Assembly: GCF_001792815.1 (NCBI RefSeq)
Contig: NZ_CP017674.1
Location: 3,100,001-3,164,000, forward strand
Length of the DNA: 64,000 nt
Source of the DNA: Microbacterium sp. BH-3-3-3
Lineage (GTDB): Bacteria > Actinomycetota > Actinomycetes > Actinomycetales > Microbacteriaceae
Reading direction: 5' to 3'
Shown: in pieces, positions 9,085-18,706 of the stretch
Position numbering within the stretch: position 1 is the stretch's first letter
Layout of the letters: the number at the start of each line of letters is the position of its first letter
The notes under the pieces: generated by a model
The model's input: the letters and a program-made list of their open reading frames with translations, nothing else
Databases searched by the model: none
What the model was told of the DNA's origin: nothing
Translations under genes and position numbers: made by a program

Positions 9085-9612
9085 ATGGTCAGAGGACTCG
9101 TTGTACCGGCTGTCGAGGACGCAGCCGTCGAGTTGGGTGACTTCACCCAGCTCGAGGACTACCAAGCCGTCGTCGGCGGCTACGTGGAACCGGTCGACAT
9201 CCCGTCGCTTGGCGTCACCATCTACGTCAATGAGGAACGGCTGCGACGGCAACTGCCGTTCGACAGCCGCGCCACGTTCCTGTGGTGGTACGAAGTGCAC
9301 GAGGCGCGCCAGACCGCGATGTTGGTCGGCGACGCCGCCATCGTTGGCATCCCGAACCGTCGTGGTGAAAGCACCGACGTTCCGCACTCGCTCGTCGATA
9401 TCCTCACGAAAGCCGGCGCCTGGCGAATTCAGGTGAAGTCGCTCGGTGATCCGAGGTGGCATCAGAGCCATGCCATTCACACCGACTATTTCGAGGCGCT
9501 CATCGTAGCAATGGTCACAGTCGAGCGATGGACCTCAGCGGTGAACGTACGAATTGTTCCGGTGCCGACCGACGAGCTACCTGGGGGAGTGGCGCCCGCT
9601 TCGGCGGCCTAA
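9085..9612 (+). CDS. DUF3846 domain protein
   Basis: The protein has 175 residues and starts at ATG 9085 after GAAGGAGGAAGAC. The family core is visible as YQAVVGGYVEPVDIPSLGVTIYVNEE, then LPFDSRATFLWWYEVH and MLVGDAAIVGIP, followed by a C-terminal half with WRIQVKSLGDPRW and a YFEALIVAMVTVERW helix. It is a paralogue of the broken gene ending at 8929, with the same length and domain order, and probably arose by tandem duplication. DUF3846 proteins are mobile-element genes of unknown function. This copy has no visible lesion. Confidence 0.75.
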   Translation: MVRGLVVPAVEDAAVELGDFTQLEDYQAVVGGYVEPVDIPSLGVTIYVNEERLRRQLPFDSRATFLWWYEVHEARQTAMLVGDAAIVGIPNRRGESTDVPHSLVDILTKAGAWRIQVKSLGDPRWHQSHAIHTDYFEALIVAMVTVERWTSAVNVRIVPVPTDELPGGVAPASAA

Positions 9613-9800
9613 CAACTCAGCGCACCCGCTCGAATGGCGGCGACTGCCCGGATTCGAGAACCATGAGTTCTCGTCCGGTGCGGTCGCCGCCTTCTTCACG
9701 TCCAAGGCCGTCAAGATCAGGATCCTGCCGCCTTCACTGAGCGGCACGTCCACAACGTGCCGATGGCGTTTGTGTCGAGGTAGCTTCGTTGCGAGGCCAC

Positions 9801-10595
9801 ATGACCGATCTGCCAAAGCGAAGTCTGATCACGCTCAACGCGACTCAGATCGCCGTGCTCGAGTGGATCAGAGCGGGCTGTCCGGCCGGGGTCTAACTCA
9901 AGGACAACTTCGCCCACCGGATCACCGCCCGGGCGCTCGCCAACCGCGGTTTGGCACGCATCAGCGGACACGGCCCGTCGTGGCGTGCAGAGCCCACCGA
10001 GCGTGGCCTGGCGTGGCCTGCGCCAACGGAGTACGACGCTCGTCCCGCGCGACCTGGCGTTGCAGTCGACAGACCGGCGACGTCGTCGGTTGACGAAGAG
10101 CAGGTGGACGCGACAGCACGGGCTATGCGGCGCGTTCAGAGCAAGAAGACGGCGGCGCCTCGAACGACGGTCCGCACTCGCCAAGTACAGAAACGGGAGG
10201 TCTACACGAGATACAAGGTCGTCGTCACGCGCGTGCAGGTGGCGGAGCGCTGGATACGCGCGACGGACGAAGAGGATGCCGCCAAGAAGGTCCAGGACGA
10301 GTTCAGCCAACCCTATGGCTTCTTCGGATCATGGAAGGACGTGGGGTCGGAGATTGAAGTCGCCGAAGCCGAACAGACCACCGTCATCCACCCAAACCTG
10401 TTGTCCGAGTCGGGACCGATGCTGCTCTCGCTCAAGGACGCCGGAAAGGCGCTGGGGATTCCATACTCCGCGGTCTACGAACTCACCAGTCGAGGAGACA
10501 TCGAGCACACACGGATCGGATCGAGAAAGTACATCACTCGCGAATCCGTGTTGGCGTTCATCAAGGAGAACACCCATCGCGGCTACTCCGAGTGA
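9801..10595 (+). pseudogene. HTH (excisionase-like) DNA-binding protein interrupted by an in-frame TAA
   Basis: From ATG 9801 the frame reads SLITLNATQIAVLEWIRAGCPAGV and meets TAA at 9894-9896. It then continues in the same frame with LKDNFAHRITARALANRGL, which is the expected continuation of this winged-helix-like N-terminus. The middle is basic and linker-like. The C-terminal 60 residues, MLLSLKDAGKALGIPYSAVYELTSRGDIEHTRIGSRKYI, form an excisionase/MerR-like helix-turn-helix that reads as DNA-binding. A TAC-to-TAA change would explain the stop. Restart at TTG 9951 could still yield a 214-residue protein keeping the HTH. In an island this would fit a recombination directionality or regulatory factor. 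Confidence 0.6.
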
Positions 10596-10650
10596 GTGGG
10601 CAATCGTGCTCTGAGGCGGGCCCCCTCACCTGAGTAGACTTTGAGGGTCC

Positions 10651-10718
10651 GCCTCTGTAGCTCAAGGGAAGGTTCCGTCCTAAGGAAACGGTTGGGAGTT
10701 CGAGTCTCTCCAGGGGCA
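10651..10718 (+). tRNA. Degenerate tRNA-Arg (CCU)-like gene
   Basis: The acceptor strands GCCTCTG and CAGGGGC pair. The T arm (GGGAG, TTCGAGT, CTCTC) and the anticodon loop GTCCTAA with CCT are clear, so this is a tRNA-Arg(CCU) sequence. The D arm is about five bases short and cannot form its stem (GCTC has no partner), and the anticodon stem has an extra A (GGAAAC). It is therefore probably a nonfunctional remnant or an old attachment-site copy. No CCA is encoded. Confidence 0.5.
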
Positions 10719-10750
10719 CACCACACGCAAGGCCCGAGCTGGGGCGCGTG

Positions 10751-12793
10751 CTACTCAGGCATCGGAACCCGAAACGCATCGGCGAGAATTGCCGAATCCG
10801 CATCCGCCTCTGTCTGTTCCGCGTTCCCGGGGGCGCCCGTTGCCACAGGCATCAGTACGGTCGGAAGCAGCTTTCCGTGCCGCGCGCGTAGGTACTCCAT
10901 GCTCGCCTCGGAAGACGGGTCATAACCGAGTGCGTCCTTGATGAACTTCATCCTGTGGCGCGCATCTTGAATGATCCGCGCCCACGTGACGGCCCGGATG
11001 ATCACGTGGTGCCCGGCCTCGATGTAGTCCTGGTAGACGTCATCTGCGAGGTTGCCTTGACCGAACTTGTGCTTGATACGTGAGTCGATCTCGTCGCCAA
11101 CAATCCAGAACTCCCAGGTCGTGTTGACGGCGGCGAACCGCGTGTCAGCGGCCACAGTCTGGGCATAGTTCTCGATCTGGTCGAGTTGCTCCTTGCCGAT
11201 CGAGACGGACGGCCGTTTGAGCTCGATCACTATGTGCTCGCGGTGGTTGCGGGACTGCTCAATGACGCGGCTCAGCATCATGTCGACGACTACGACTCGA
11301 CCATCTCCATCGGTCACCGGTGCATCCAGGTCGCTCGGAGCAAGGTCGTCGCGACCGAGCAGCTGTGTGTGGGCTCGCAGCGCCGTGCGGAGGGTGTTGT
11401 CATCGACGGTGAGGGCGTACTCCTCGCGGAACACCCATGTCTCTTGAGCGAGGATTCGGTGCAGCTGTCGACGTTCGGTCACCAGCTTCTTGAGCTCGCG
11501 ATCGTTGATGATCTCTTCAAGTCCGGTGAGGAATTCAAGTCGGCCGACCACTTGGTTGCCAACGCGTAGCAGTGCTCCAAGCGATGTCTTCTTTATGAGG
11601 TCGCTCAGTTCATCCGCTTGTTCCGGCGTGAGGTTGAGCACTTCCTCAAGGATATGACGGACATTCGACGGGCTCGTCTCGACGGCGTTCTTCAGCAGCT
11701 CGAGTGAGAGCTTCCGTGATGAAAAGTCTGTCTTCTCGACGACCGGAGCGGCCGCAACCGCGACGATGTCGAAGATGCCGCGTGCCGCTTCCTCGACCTT
11801 GTTCTTCGGAGGTTCGCGGAAGGGATAGGAGTCTTCGTCCCTCCACCGCTTGATGAGCCGAGCCGAGCGCTCCTCCTCCTTCGCCGAGAAGTGCTTCCGG
11901 AGTGCGTCGCGAGCCGCCTCGATAACAGACTTGATGGGCTCGGGCGCGCCGTCTTCGAGTGTCAGCAGGCTACTGTCGGCGACGAAGCCGCCCCACTTCA
12001 CGTATCCCGTGAAGTGATAGCCCGGTGCCTGGATCCCGGGCTTCATGTCGTGGAGCGAATTGCCGGCCTGATCGCAGAGGTAAAGGTGACGTTGCACCGG
12101 CGACTTCCACTCGATCACAGTAAGGACAATCGGATCGTCGATGCCTTCTATGAGTATGGGGATGTCGACCTGATCCTTCTTGAGCGCTTCGACGTTGAGG
12201 TGCTGGCCGCGCCATGACAAATCCAGACCGTACTGTTCGATTTGGAGCGCGAAGGTGGTCAGGAGGTCCTCGGCGACCACGTCGGACTCCACGTAGGACG
12301 CGCCGCGCTGCGATAGCGACGTGATCTCCACGGCGACGCCGGTTCGAGCACCGGGTGCGGCCGTTAGGTCTGAGACTGTGAAGCGTTTGAGCTCGGCCTT
12401 GTTGGCTGAGATCGAGAACCGGACACGCCCATCGGCGGTGCTGTCTGCGACGCTCGTCCACCGGACGGAGTCACCGATGCCGAGCGCTGCCCAGCGCCCC
12501 TCGCCACGCTCGCCATGGAGCGAGCGGCCACCAGGGCTCTGCTGCGTCAAACGCTTCCATGAGTGCCCGAGCGCCCCGAAAGTCTGTTTGCGATCGTCCG
12601 GCGCTATGCCGGCGCCGTCGTCGTTGACGGTGATTCTCTCCGGGGCTCCCAGCGCGCCGTACTCGATGTCGAGCGCAATACTCGTGGCATCTGCGTCGAT
12701 CGCGTTCCAGACCAACTCGGCGAGCGCCACCTTGGGCGTCTTGGCAAGCGTGACGAGGTGCGCGTTCTCGACCACAACATCGAGGTTCTCCAT
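10751..12793 (-). CDS. GHKL-type ATPase with a C-terminal PD-(D/E)XK-like nuclease domain
   Basis: The protein has 680 residues from ATG 12793. The N-terminus is a GHKL/MutL-like ATP-binding domain: N-box ELVWNAIDADA (Asn30), the NDDGAGI motif (Asp58-Asp59-Gly60), and a Gly-rich lid with GERGEGRWAALGIG. The middle is helical, with an EEERSARLIKRWRDED segment. Near residues 500-560 a restriction-fold core appears: acidic Asp504 ending a hydrophobic strand, HIVIELKRP (Glu524, Lys526), and a following QLDQIENYAQ helix. Pairing of a GHKL ATPase with a nuclease suggests ATP-gated DNA cleavage. The gene is divergent from the unknown gene at 12938 and next to restriction genes, so a defence role is inferred. 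No named system was recognised with confidence. Confidence 0.7.
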   Translation of the reverse strand: MENLDVVVENAHLVTLAKTPKVALAELVWNAIDADATSIALDIEYGALGAPERITVNDDGAGIAPDDRKQTFGALGHSWKRLTQQSPGGRSLHGERGEGRWAALGIGDSVRWTSVADSTADGRVRFSISANKAELKRFTVSDLTAAPGARTGVAVEITSLSQRGASYVESDVVAEDLLTTFALQIEQYGLDLSWRGQHLNVEALKKDQVDIPILIEGIDDPIVLTVIEWKSPVQRHLYLCDQAGNSLHDMKPGIQAPGYHFTGYVKWGGFVADSSLLTLEDGAPEPIKSVIEAARDALRKHFSAKEEERSARLIKRWRDEDSYPFREPPKNKVEEAARGIFDIVAVAAAPVVEKTDFSSRKLSLELLKNAVETSPSNVRHILEEVLNLTPEQADELSDLIKKTSLGALLRVGNQVVGRLEFLTGLEEIINDRELKKLVTERRQLHRILAQETWVFREEYALTVDDNTLRTALRAHTQLLGRDDLAPSDLDAPVTDGDGRVVVVDMMLSRVIEQSRNHREHIVIELKRPSVSIGKEQLDQIENYAQTVAADTRFAAVNTTWEFWIVGDEIDSRIKHKFGQGNLADDVYQDYIEAGHHVIIRAVTWARIIQDARHRMKFIKDALGYDPSSEASMEYLRARHGKLLPTVLMPVATGAPGNAEQTEADADSAILADAFRVPMPE

Positions 12794-12937
12794 TTGCCTA
12801 GCATCGCATGAGCTTCGGACGGGCGATCGGATCGTCTCACCGAGGAGCCGCCATAAACCCGGCCCTGTTCGCGCGTGGCCGATGTCCGAGGTTCCACCTA
12901 GCATCGCGACGCAGCACACCCGGACCGAAGGAACCCA

Positions 12938-13648
12938 ATGTCACCTACAACCGCCACATACCCGGTCGCGATCGCGCGAATCAGCGAAGACGACTCGCGT
13001 GAGGCCCAGAATCTGCGAGCGATCCGATGGCTACTCGAACAGCAGGGTGGCCCCGTGGTGATCGTGACGCCGCAGAAGGACTTCTCTAGCGACAGCCTCA
13101 AGCGCCTGAGCAGGCGTCCCGGTGTCACCCAGCGCACGTGGCGTGGGTTCTCGATCGGAACGCTTCAAAGTCACCGAGTCGTCTACTGCTGGCCGGACCG
13201 CCAGCATCTCAACGATCTGTGGGACGCCGAGGCGGACGCGCTGGTCGTGATCGAGCATGGCGGAGCAGAGGCCCACGAGTGGATCGAGGATGCCAACCCC
13301 ATCCAACTCCTGAAAGATACGACGGTGCTGCCAAACGCGGATCTACAGCAGGCAGCACCGGGCGAGCCGCTACCAGGCGGCGTTGAGGGGATCCTTGAGT
13401 ACGTCGCCTCGATGGCAGCTGGGTACTCGTCGGGGCTCAAATGGAATGAGGAGGACATGCTCAAGGCAGACATGATGAACCGTCCGGAGCGTTGGACATC
13501 AATCACCGTGGAGCAAGTGCGCACGAAATGCCGCGAACTGAAGATGCGGCCAGACGACGTCGACACCGTGGCTGGGTTCGTGCAGCGGCGCAAGGAGGGT
13601 CGCCGCTTCATAGTTCGAGGCTCATACAAGGATTTCCAGTTCAACTGA
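12938..13648 (+). CDS. Unknown 236-residue protein between defence genes
   Basis: The ATG at 12938 follows CGAAGGAACCCA. The protein starts with the hydrophobic strand ATYPVAIARISEDDSREAQNLRAIRWLLEQQGGPVVIVTP, continues with strand/helix alternation (VVYCWPDRQHLNDLW, ADALVVIEHGGAEAHEWI), and has a charged C-terminal half ending FIVRGSYKDFQFN. There is no signal peptide, membrane segment or clear catalytic motif, and no family was recognised. It is divergent (144-base gap) from the GHKL ATPase-nuclease and 180 bases upstream of the type ISP enzyme on the same strand. It may be a regulator or accessory subunit of either, which is inference only. Confidence 0.6.
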   Translation: MSPTTATYPVAIARISEDDSREAQNLRAIRWLLEQQGGPVVIVTPQKDFSSDSLKRLSRRPGVTQRTWRGFSIGTLQSHRVVYCWPDRQHLNDLWDAEADALVVIEHGGAEAHEWIEDANPIQLLKDTTVLPNADLQQAAPGEPLPGGVEGILEYVASMAAGYSSGLKWNEEDMLKADMMNRPERWTSITVEQVRTKCRELKMRPDDVDTVAGFVQRRKEGRRFIVRGSYKDFQFN

Positions 13649-13840
13649 GTCGCGGCTGGGCATGGGTTCCGAAGTATGCGACACGGTTCCAGAATCCTTG
13701 GTCCGGATAAGTCTGAGACCTCGGGCGAGGTAGCGCGCGGGCGTGCCCCGGCCGGTTTCGCATCGACGAGTCGCCGCGGGGTCGTCGGACTCACTCGGTA
13801 GATTGAGACTGAGGTTTCCCCGGACGAATTGAGCTCACCT

Positions 13841-16800
13841 GTGACGAACAACGACGTACACGTAAGTAGCATCCACGACGTGTTAGAGCAGTACCGAAAG
13901 GTCGCGTTCGACGAGTATGACAAGGGCGCGCACTTCGAGCGGTTGATGCAGGCGTTTCTTCGCACCGAGCCGCAGTACGCCGAGTTGTACGACGAGGTGT
14001 GGCGCTGGTCGGAGTATCCCGAGCGTGGGGCCCGTCCCGACACGGGCGTCGATCTGGTTGCCCGGAGCCGCGACACGGGTGAACTCACCGCGATTCAGTG
14101 CAAGTTCTTTGCACCTACAACCACGGTGACGAAGCCAATGCTCGATTCCTTCCTCTCCGCGTCCGGAAAGATGACCGTCGACTACACACCAGAGTTCGCC
14201 TCGCGCCTTGTGATCTCGACGTCGGACACCTGGGGAAAGAACGCCGAGGACGCGATAGTCGGGCAGTCGATTCCCGTTGAGCGTCTTCGCGTGCAAGACC
14301 TCGATGACTCGTCGATCGACTGGTCGCAGTTCGTGTGGAACGAGCCCGCGAAGCTCGAGAAGAAGCGACTCAAGACCCCGTTCGACTATCAGCGCACCGC
14401 CATCAACGATGTCGTCGCGGGCTTCACCGGGCGCGATCGCGGGAAGCTCATCATGGCGTGTGGCACGGGGAAGACCTTCACCTCGCTGCGCCTCGCGGAG
14501 AAGGTCGTCCCGCTGGGCGGAACCGTCCTGTTCCTCATGCCGTCGATCGCTCTGTTGTCGCAGACGCTCAAGGAGTGGACGATTCAGGCCGAGGTTCCGA
14601 TCCGCTCGTTCGCGGTGTGCTCGGACGTGTCGGTCGGCAAGCGTCGCACCGAAGAGGACATTCCGATCACTGACCTTGCATTCCCCGCTACGACGAACGC
14701 TTCGGCTCTCGTCAAGCAGTTCTCGCAGGGCGACGGCTCCGACAAGCTCAACGTGGTCTTCTCGACCTATCAGTCACTCCCGGTCATCTCGAAGGCGCAG
14801 GGGATGGGGCTGCCGGAGTTCGACTTGATTGTCAGCGACGAAGCGCACCGGACGACGGGCGCGGCGATGAGCGATGACGATGAGTCCGCGTTCATGAAGG
14901 TGCACGACCAGGCCTTCGTGCAGGGCAAGAAGCGCCTCTACATGACCGCGACGCCGCGCATCTTCTCGGACGGCACCCGCAAAAAGGCAGGGGAGATCGG
15001 CGCGAAGCTCGCCGACATGGATGACGAGTCGGTCTACGGACCGGAGTTCCACCGTCTCGGTTTCGGTCAGGCAGTCAGCATGGGTCGCCTCACTGACTAC
15101 AAGGTGCTTGTGCTCGCCGTGGACGAGGGTTTTGTCGCTCGCGAGTTCCAGGGCTTGATGTCGCAGGACGGCTATGAACTCGCGATGGAGGACACCGCGA
15201 AGATCGTCGGCACCTGGAACGGACTGTCAAAGCGATCGGTGATCCCCGGGGAGTACCAGGACGACCCATCGCCGATGCAGCGAGCGGTGATGTTCGCCAA
15301 GGACATCGCGACCTCACGCAAGCTCGCGGATGCGTTCCAGCAGGTCGTGGAGGGAGAGATCGATCGCATCGAAGCATCGGGCGAGGACTCCGCCCGACTT
15401 CTTCACGCTGAGGCACGTCACGTCGACGGCACGCAGTCGATGCTCGTGCGCAATGAGAAGCTCGACTGGCTCAAGGAGCCGTCCCCGGAGAGCACCGTCC
15501 GCATCCTCTCGAACGCGAAGTGCCTTTCCGAAGGTGTGGACGTTCCCGCGCTTGACGCGGTGATGTTCATGAACGCACGCAAGTCCGTTGTTGACGTCGT
15601 GCAGTCGGTTGGTCGCGTCATGCGCAAGATGGCGGGCAAGAAGTTCGGCTACGTCATCCTCCCCATCGGCATCCCGAGCGGAGTCGAACCCGACGAGGCG
15701 CTGAACAACAACGACAAGTACCGGGTCGTATGGCAGGTGCTCCAGGCACTCCGCGCGCACGACGAACGCTTCGACGCCGAGGTCAACAAGATCGACCTCA
15801 CCAAGAAGACCAACCGGCTCATGGTCGACGTGATCGGCGCAGGCGGTGGCAAGAGTGACGACGAGGAAGACTCGGCAACCAAGGGTGCCGACAAGGTGCA
15901 GTCGGCTCTGCAGCTTGACTTCTCGAAGATCGAAGCGTGGCGCGATGCGATCCTCTCCAAGGTCGTTCAGAAGGTCGGTCAGCGTCGCTACTGGGAGAAC
16001 TGGGCGATCGACGTCGCCGCGATCGCAGAAGCCCACTCGACCCGGATCAACGCTCTCGTCAACGGTGACAACAAGCTCATCCGCGAGGAGTTCGAGGCGT
16101 TCACCGAAGGGCTGAGGCTCAACTTGAACCCGGACATCTCGCATGACGATGCGGTGCAGATGATCTCACAGCACCTCATCACGCAGCCCGTCTTCGACGC
16201 GCTGTTCGAGGGGTACGCATTCTCGGAGAACAACCCGGTTTCGCAGGTCATGAACTCGATGGTCAAGGTGCTCGACGGTGAAAACCTGGAGAACGAGACC
16301 GTCAAGCTCGAAGCGTTTTACGAATCTGTCCGTATACGCGCTTCCGGCATCGACGATGCGGCAGCGAAGCAGACGATTGTCAAGGACCTCTACGAGAAGT
16401 TCTTCTCGACCGCGTTCTCGAAAACCAGCGAGAAGCTCGGGATCGTTTACACGCCGAACGAGATCGTGGACTTCATCATCTACTCGGTCAATGACATCCT
16501 CGAAGACGAGTTCGACGCGACGCTGTCCGATGAGGGCATCCATATCCTCGACCCGTTCACCGGGACGGGCACGTTCATCGTGCGGCTGCTGCAATCGGGG
16601 CTGATTAATCCGCACGACCTCGCGCGCAAGTACCGCTACGAGCTTCATGCGAACGAGATCGTTCTGCTCGCGTACTACGTCGCGGCGATCAACATCGAAG
16701 AGACGTACCACGAGTTGCGCGGGGGAGAGTACGTCCCGTTCGACGGCATCGTTCTCACAGACACTTTCCAAATGTTCGAAGACGATGACGAACTCGACGA

Positions 16801-18706
16801 CATGGGCATCTTTCAGGCGAACAACGATCGAGTCGTCGCTCAGAAGGAACGCGACATCCGCGTCATCATCGGCAACCCTCCCTACTCGGCAGGGCAGAAG
16901 ACCAGCAATGATGCGAACGCGAACAACGAGTACAAAACTCTCGATTCACGCATTCGGGACACCTATGGCGCTCGATCGGGTGCGACAAACAAAAACCGCT
17001 TGTTTGACAGCTACCTACGAGCGTTGAGGTGGGCTTCCGACAGGATCGGGTCAGAAGGCGTTGTCGCTTTCGTCTCGAACGGCGGTTACATCGAGTCGAA
17101 CTCGGCTGACGGCGTTCGGCTGAGCATTGCTGACGAGTTCACGAGTGTCTACATCATCAATCTCAGGGGGAATCAGCGCACGTCGGGGGAGCAGTCGAGG
17201 CGCGAGGGTGGCAAAGTGTTCGGGTCGGGCTCGCGCGCGACGATCGCCATCGCATTGTTCGTCAAGAATCCAAAGCGCAGAACACCAGCAGTTCTCCACT
17301 ACTTCGACATCGGCGACTATCTCAGCCGTGAACAGAAGCTAGCGAAGGTCAAATCTCTCGGCTCGTTGACCGGGATTCCGTGGCAGCACCTGGAACCCTC
17401 ACCCGAGGGAGATTGGCTCGCCCAGCGAAGCGATGAGTTCACGACCTACATACCCGTCGCAGCGAAGGATGCGAAGTCCCGAGAGCTCCGAATATTGCGG
17501 CTGCGCTCCACTGGTCTCGGTTCCGGGCGTGACGCCTGGGTGTACAACTTCTCGGGTGCTGGCATGGTCAGCAACGTTTCCAGGATGATCTCAAACTTCA
17601 ACTCCGAGCTTGATCGTTGGGTGTCGGCCGGACGCCCCGCCGACATTGCTTCTTTCCTAAACCGCGATGCGATGTTTGTCAGTTGGACAAGCTCCCTTGA
17701 ACCCGACATCAAGCGTGAACGAAGGTCAACGTTCGATGCCACCGCATCGCAGTACGTCGCGATGTACCGCCCGTTCTCCCTCCAGCATGTCTACTTCGAC
17801 TCGCAGCTGATCCATCGCCGCGCACAGCTTGCAGAGGCGTTTCCGACTCCGACGACACCGAACCAGGGCTTCTACACAACCGGGCTCGGAGCCTTGAAAC
17901 CTTTCTCGGCGCTGATGGTCAAGTTCGTGCCCGACCTCAACCTGTGGGGCTCGGAGGGTGGTCAGTTCTTCCCGCGCTACACATACCGCGCTGCTGAGAG
18001 CGATCCGTCGGCACTCTTCCCGGAGGATGGCACGCTCGGCGTTTTCGACGAGGTCGATGGCAAGCTCACGGCTCCCGCGCAGTCGGGGTTCGAGCGCATC
18101 GACAACATCACCGACGAGATTCTGACCGACTACCAGCAGAGCTATGGCAATGGCGTATCCAAGGACGACATCTTCTTCTACGTCTACGGGTTGCTGCACT
18201 CGCGCGAGTACCGTGCCGAGTTCGAGGCTGACCTCAAGAAGATGCTCCCGCGTATCCCGAAGGTGAAGACGTTCAAGGAGTTCGTGAAGGCGGGACGCGC
18301 GCTCTCCGAGCTTCACCTGAACTACGAGACCGTCGAGCCGTACCCGCTCATCGAGAACCTCACGCCCAACGCCTCTCTGCGTGTCACGAAGATGCGGTAC
18401 GCGAAGGAAGGTCGCCAGGACAATAAGACGACCATCATCTACAACGAGGGCGTCACAGTCACCGGTATTCCCGAGGAGGCGCAGGAGTATCTGCTCGGCT
18501 CGCGGTCGGCGCTCGACTGGATCATCGAGCGGTATCAGGTCAAGACGGACAAGGCGTCCGGAATCGTTAACGATGCGAACGCGTGGGGGGACGAGCGTGG
18601 TGACCCGCGCTACATCCTCGACCTCATCAAGCGGATCACGACGGTGAGCGTGGAGACGGTCAGGATCGTGAACGGGCTGCCGTCGCTGGAGGTCGTCGGT
18701 GCTTGA
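13841..18706 (+). CDS. Type ISP restriction-modification enzyme (nuclease, helicase, methyltransferase and specificity in one chain)
   Basis: The protein has about 1621 residues. GTG 13841 is preferred; TTG 13829 is the alternative, and numbering below is from 13829. An Mrr-like nuclease holds GVDLVARS (Asp75) and IQCKF (Gln90-x-Lys92). A superfamily 2 translocase follows: CGTGKT (211-216), SDEAH (337-340), TATPR, EGVDVPALD and QSVGRVMRK. An adenine methyltransferase holds DPFTGTG (from 908) and NPPY (1016-1019). The last roughly 500 residues carry the target-recognition region. Length and domain order match single-polypeptide ISP enzymes such as LlaGI and LlaBIII, which methylate host DNA and translocate on and cleave foreign DNA. 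All motifs are intact. Its stop overlaps the RloC-like gene by 8 bases. Confidence 0.9.
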   Translation: MTNNDVHVSSIHDVLEQYRKVAFDEYDKGAHFERLMQAFLRTEPQYAELYDEVWRWSEYPERGARPDTGVDLVARSRDTGELTAIQCKFFAPTTTVTKPMLDSFLSASGKMTVDYTPEFASRLVISTSDTWGKNAEDAIVGQSIPVERLRVQDLDDSSIDWSQFVWNEPAKLEKKRLKTPFDYQRTAINDVVAGFTGRDRGKLIMACGTGKTFTSLRLAEKVVPLGGTVLFLMPSIALLSQTLKEWTIQAEVPIRSFAVCSDVSVGKRRTEEDIPITDLAFPATTNASALVKQFSQGDGSDKLNVVFSTYQSLPVISKAQGMGLPEFDLIVSDEAHRTTGAAMSDDDESAFMKVHDQAFVQGKKRLYMTATPRIFSDGTRKKAGEIGAKLADMDDESVYGPEFHRLGFGQAVSMGRLTDYKVLVLAVDEGFVAREFQGLMSQDGYELAMEDTAKIVGTWNGLSKRSVIPGEYQDDPSPMQRAVMFAKDIATSRKLADAFQQVVEGEIDRIEASGEDSARLLHAEARHVDGTQSMLVRNEKLDWLKEPSPESTVRILSNAKCLSEGVDVPALDAVMFMNARKSVVDVVQSVGRVMRKMAGKKFGYVILPIGIPSGVEPDEALNNNDKYRVVWQVLQALRAHDERFDAEVNKIDLTKKTNRLMVDVIGAGGGKSDDEEDSATKGADKVQSALQLDFSKIEAWRDAILSKVVQKVGQRRYWENWAIDVAAIAEAHSTRINALVNGDNKLIREEFEAFTEGLRLNLNPDISHDDAVQMISQHLITQPVFDALFEGYAFSENNPVSQVMNSMVKVLDGENLENETVKLEAFYESVRIRASGIDDAAAKQTIVKDLYEKFFSTAFSKTSEKLGIVYTPNEIVDFIIYSVNDILEDEFDATLSDEGIHILDPFTGTGTFIVRLLQSGLINPHDLARKYRYELHANEIVLLAYYVAAINIEETYHELRGGEYVPFDGIVLTDTFQMFEDDDELDDMGIFQANNDRVVAQKERDIRVIIGNPPYSAGQKTSNDANANNEYKTLDSRIRDTYGARSGATNKNRLFDSYLRALRWASDRIGSEGVVAFVSNGGYIESNSADGVRLSIADEFTSVYIINLRGNQRTSGEQSRREGGKVFGSGSRATIAIALFVKNPKRRTPAVLHYFDIGDYLSREQKLAKVKSLGSLTGIPWQHLEPSPEGDWLAQRSDEFTTYIPVAAKDAKSRELRILRLRSTGLGSGRDAWVYNFSGAGMVSNVSRMISNFNSELDRWVSAGRPADIASFLNRDAMFVSWTSSLEPDIKRERRSTFDATASQYVAMYRPFSLQHVYFDSQLIHRRAQLAEAFPTPTTPNQGFYTTGLGALKPFSALMVKFVPDLNLWGSEGGQFFPRYTYRAAESDPSALFPEDGTLGVFDEVDGKLTAPAQSGFERIDNITDEILTDYQQSYGNGVSKDDIFFYVYGLLHSREYRAEFEADLKKMLPRIPKVKTFKEFVKAGRALSELHLNYETVEPYPLIENLTPNASLRVTKMRYAKEGRQDNKTTIIYNEGVTVTGIPEEAQEYLLGSRSALDWIIERYQVKTDKASGIVNDANAWGDERGDPRYILDLIKRITTVSVETVRIVNGLPSLEVVGA

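Noticed and set aside
7699..9612. One 637-codon frame spanning the GIY-YIG antisense and both DUF3846 genes
   Set aside because: Only two internal parts match a family, each with its own ribosome site; the rest is antisense or frameshifted sequence.
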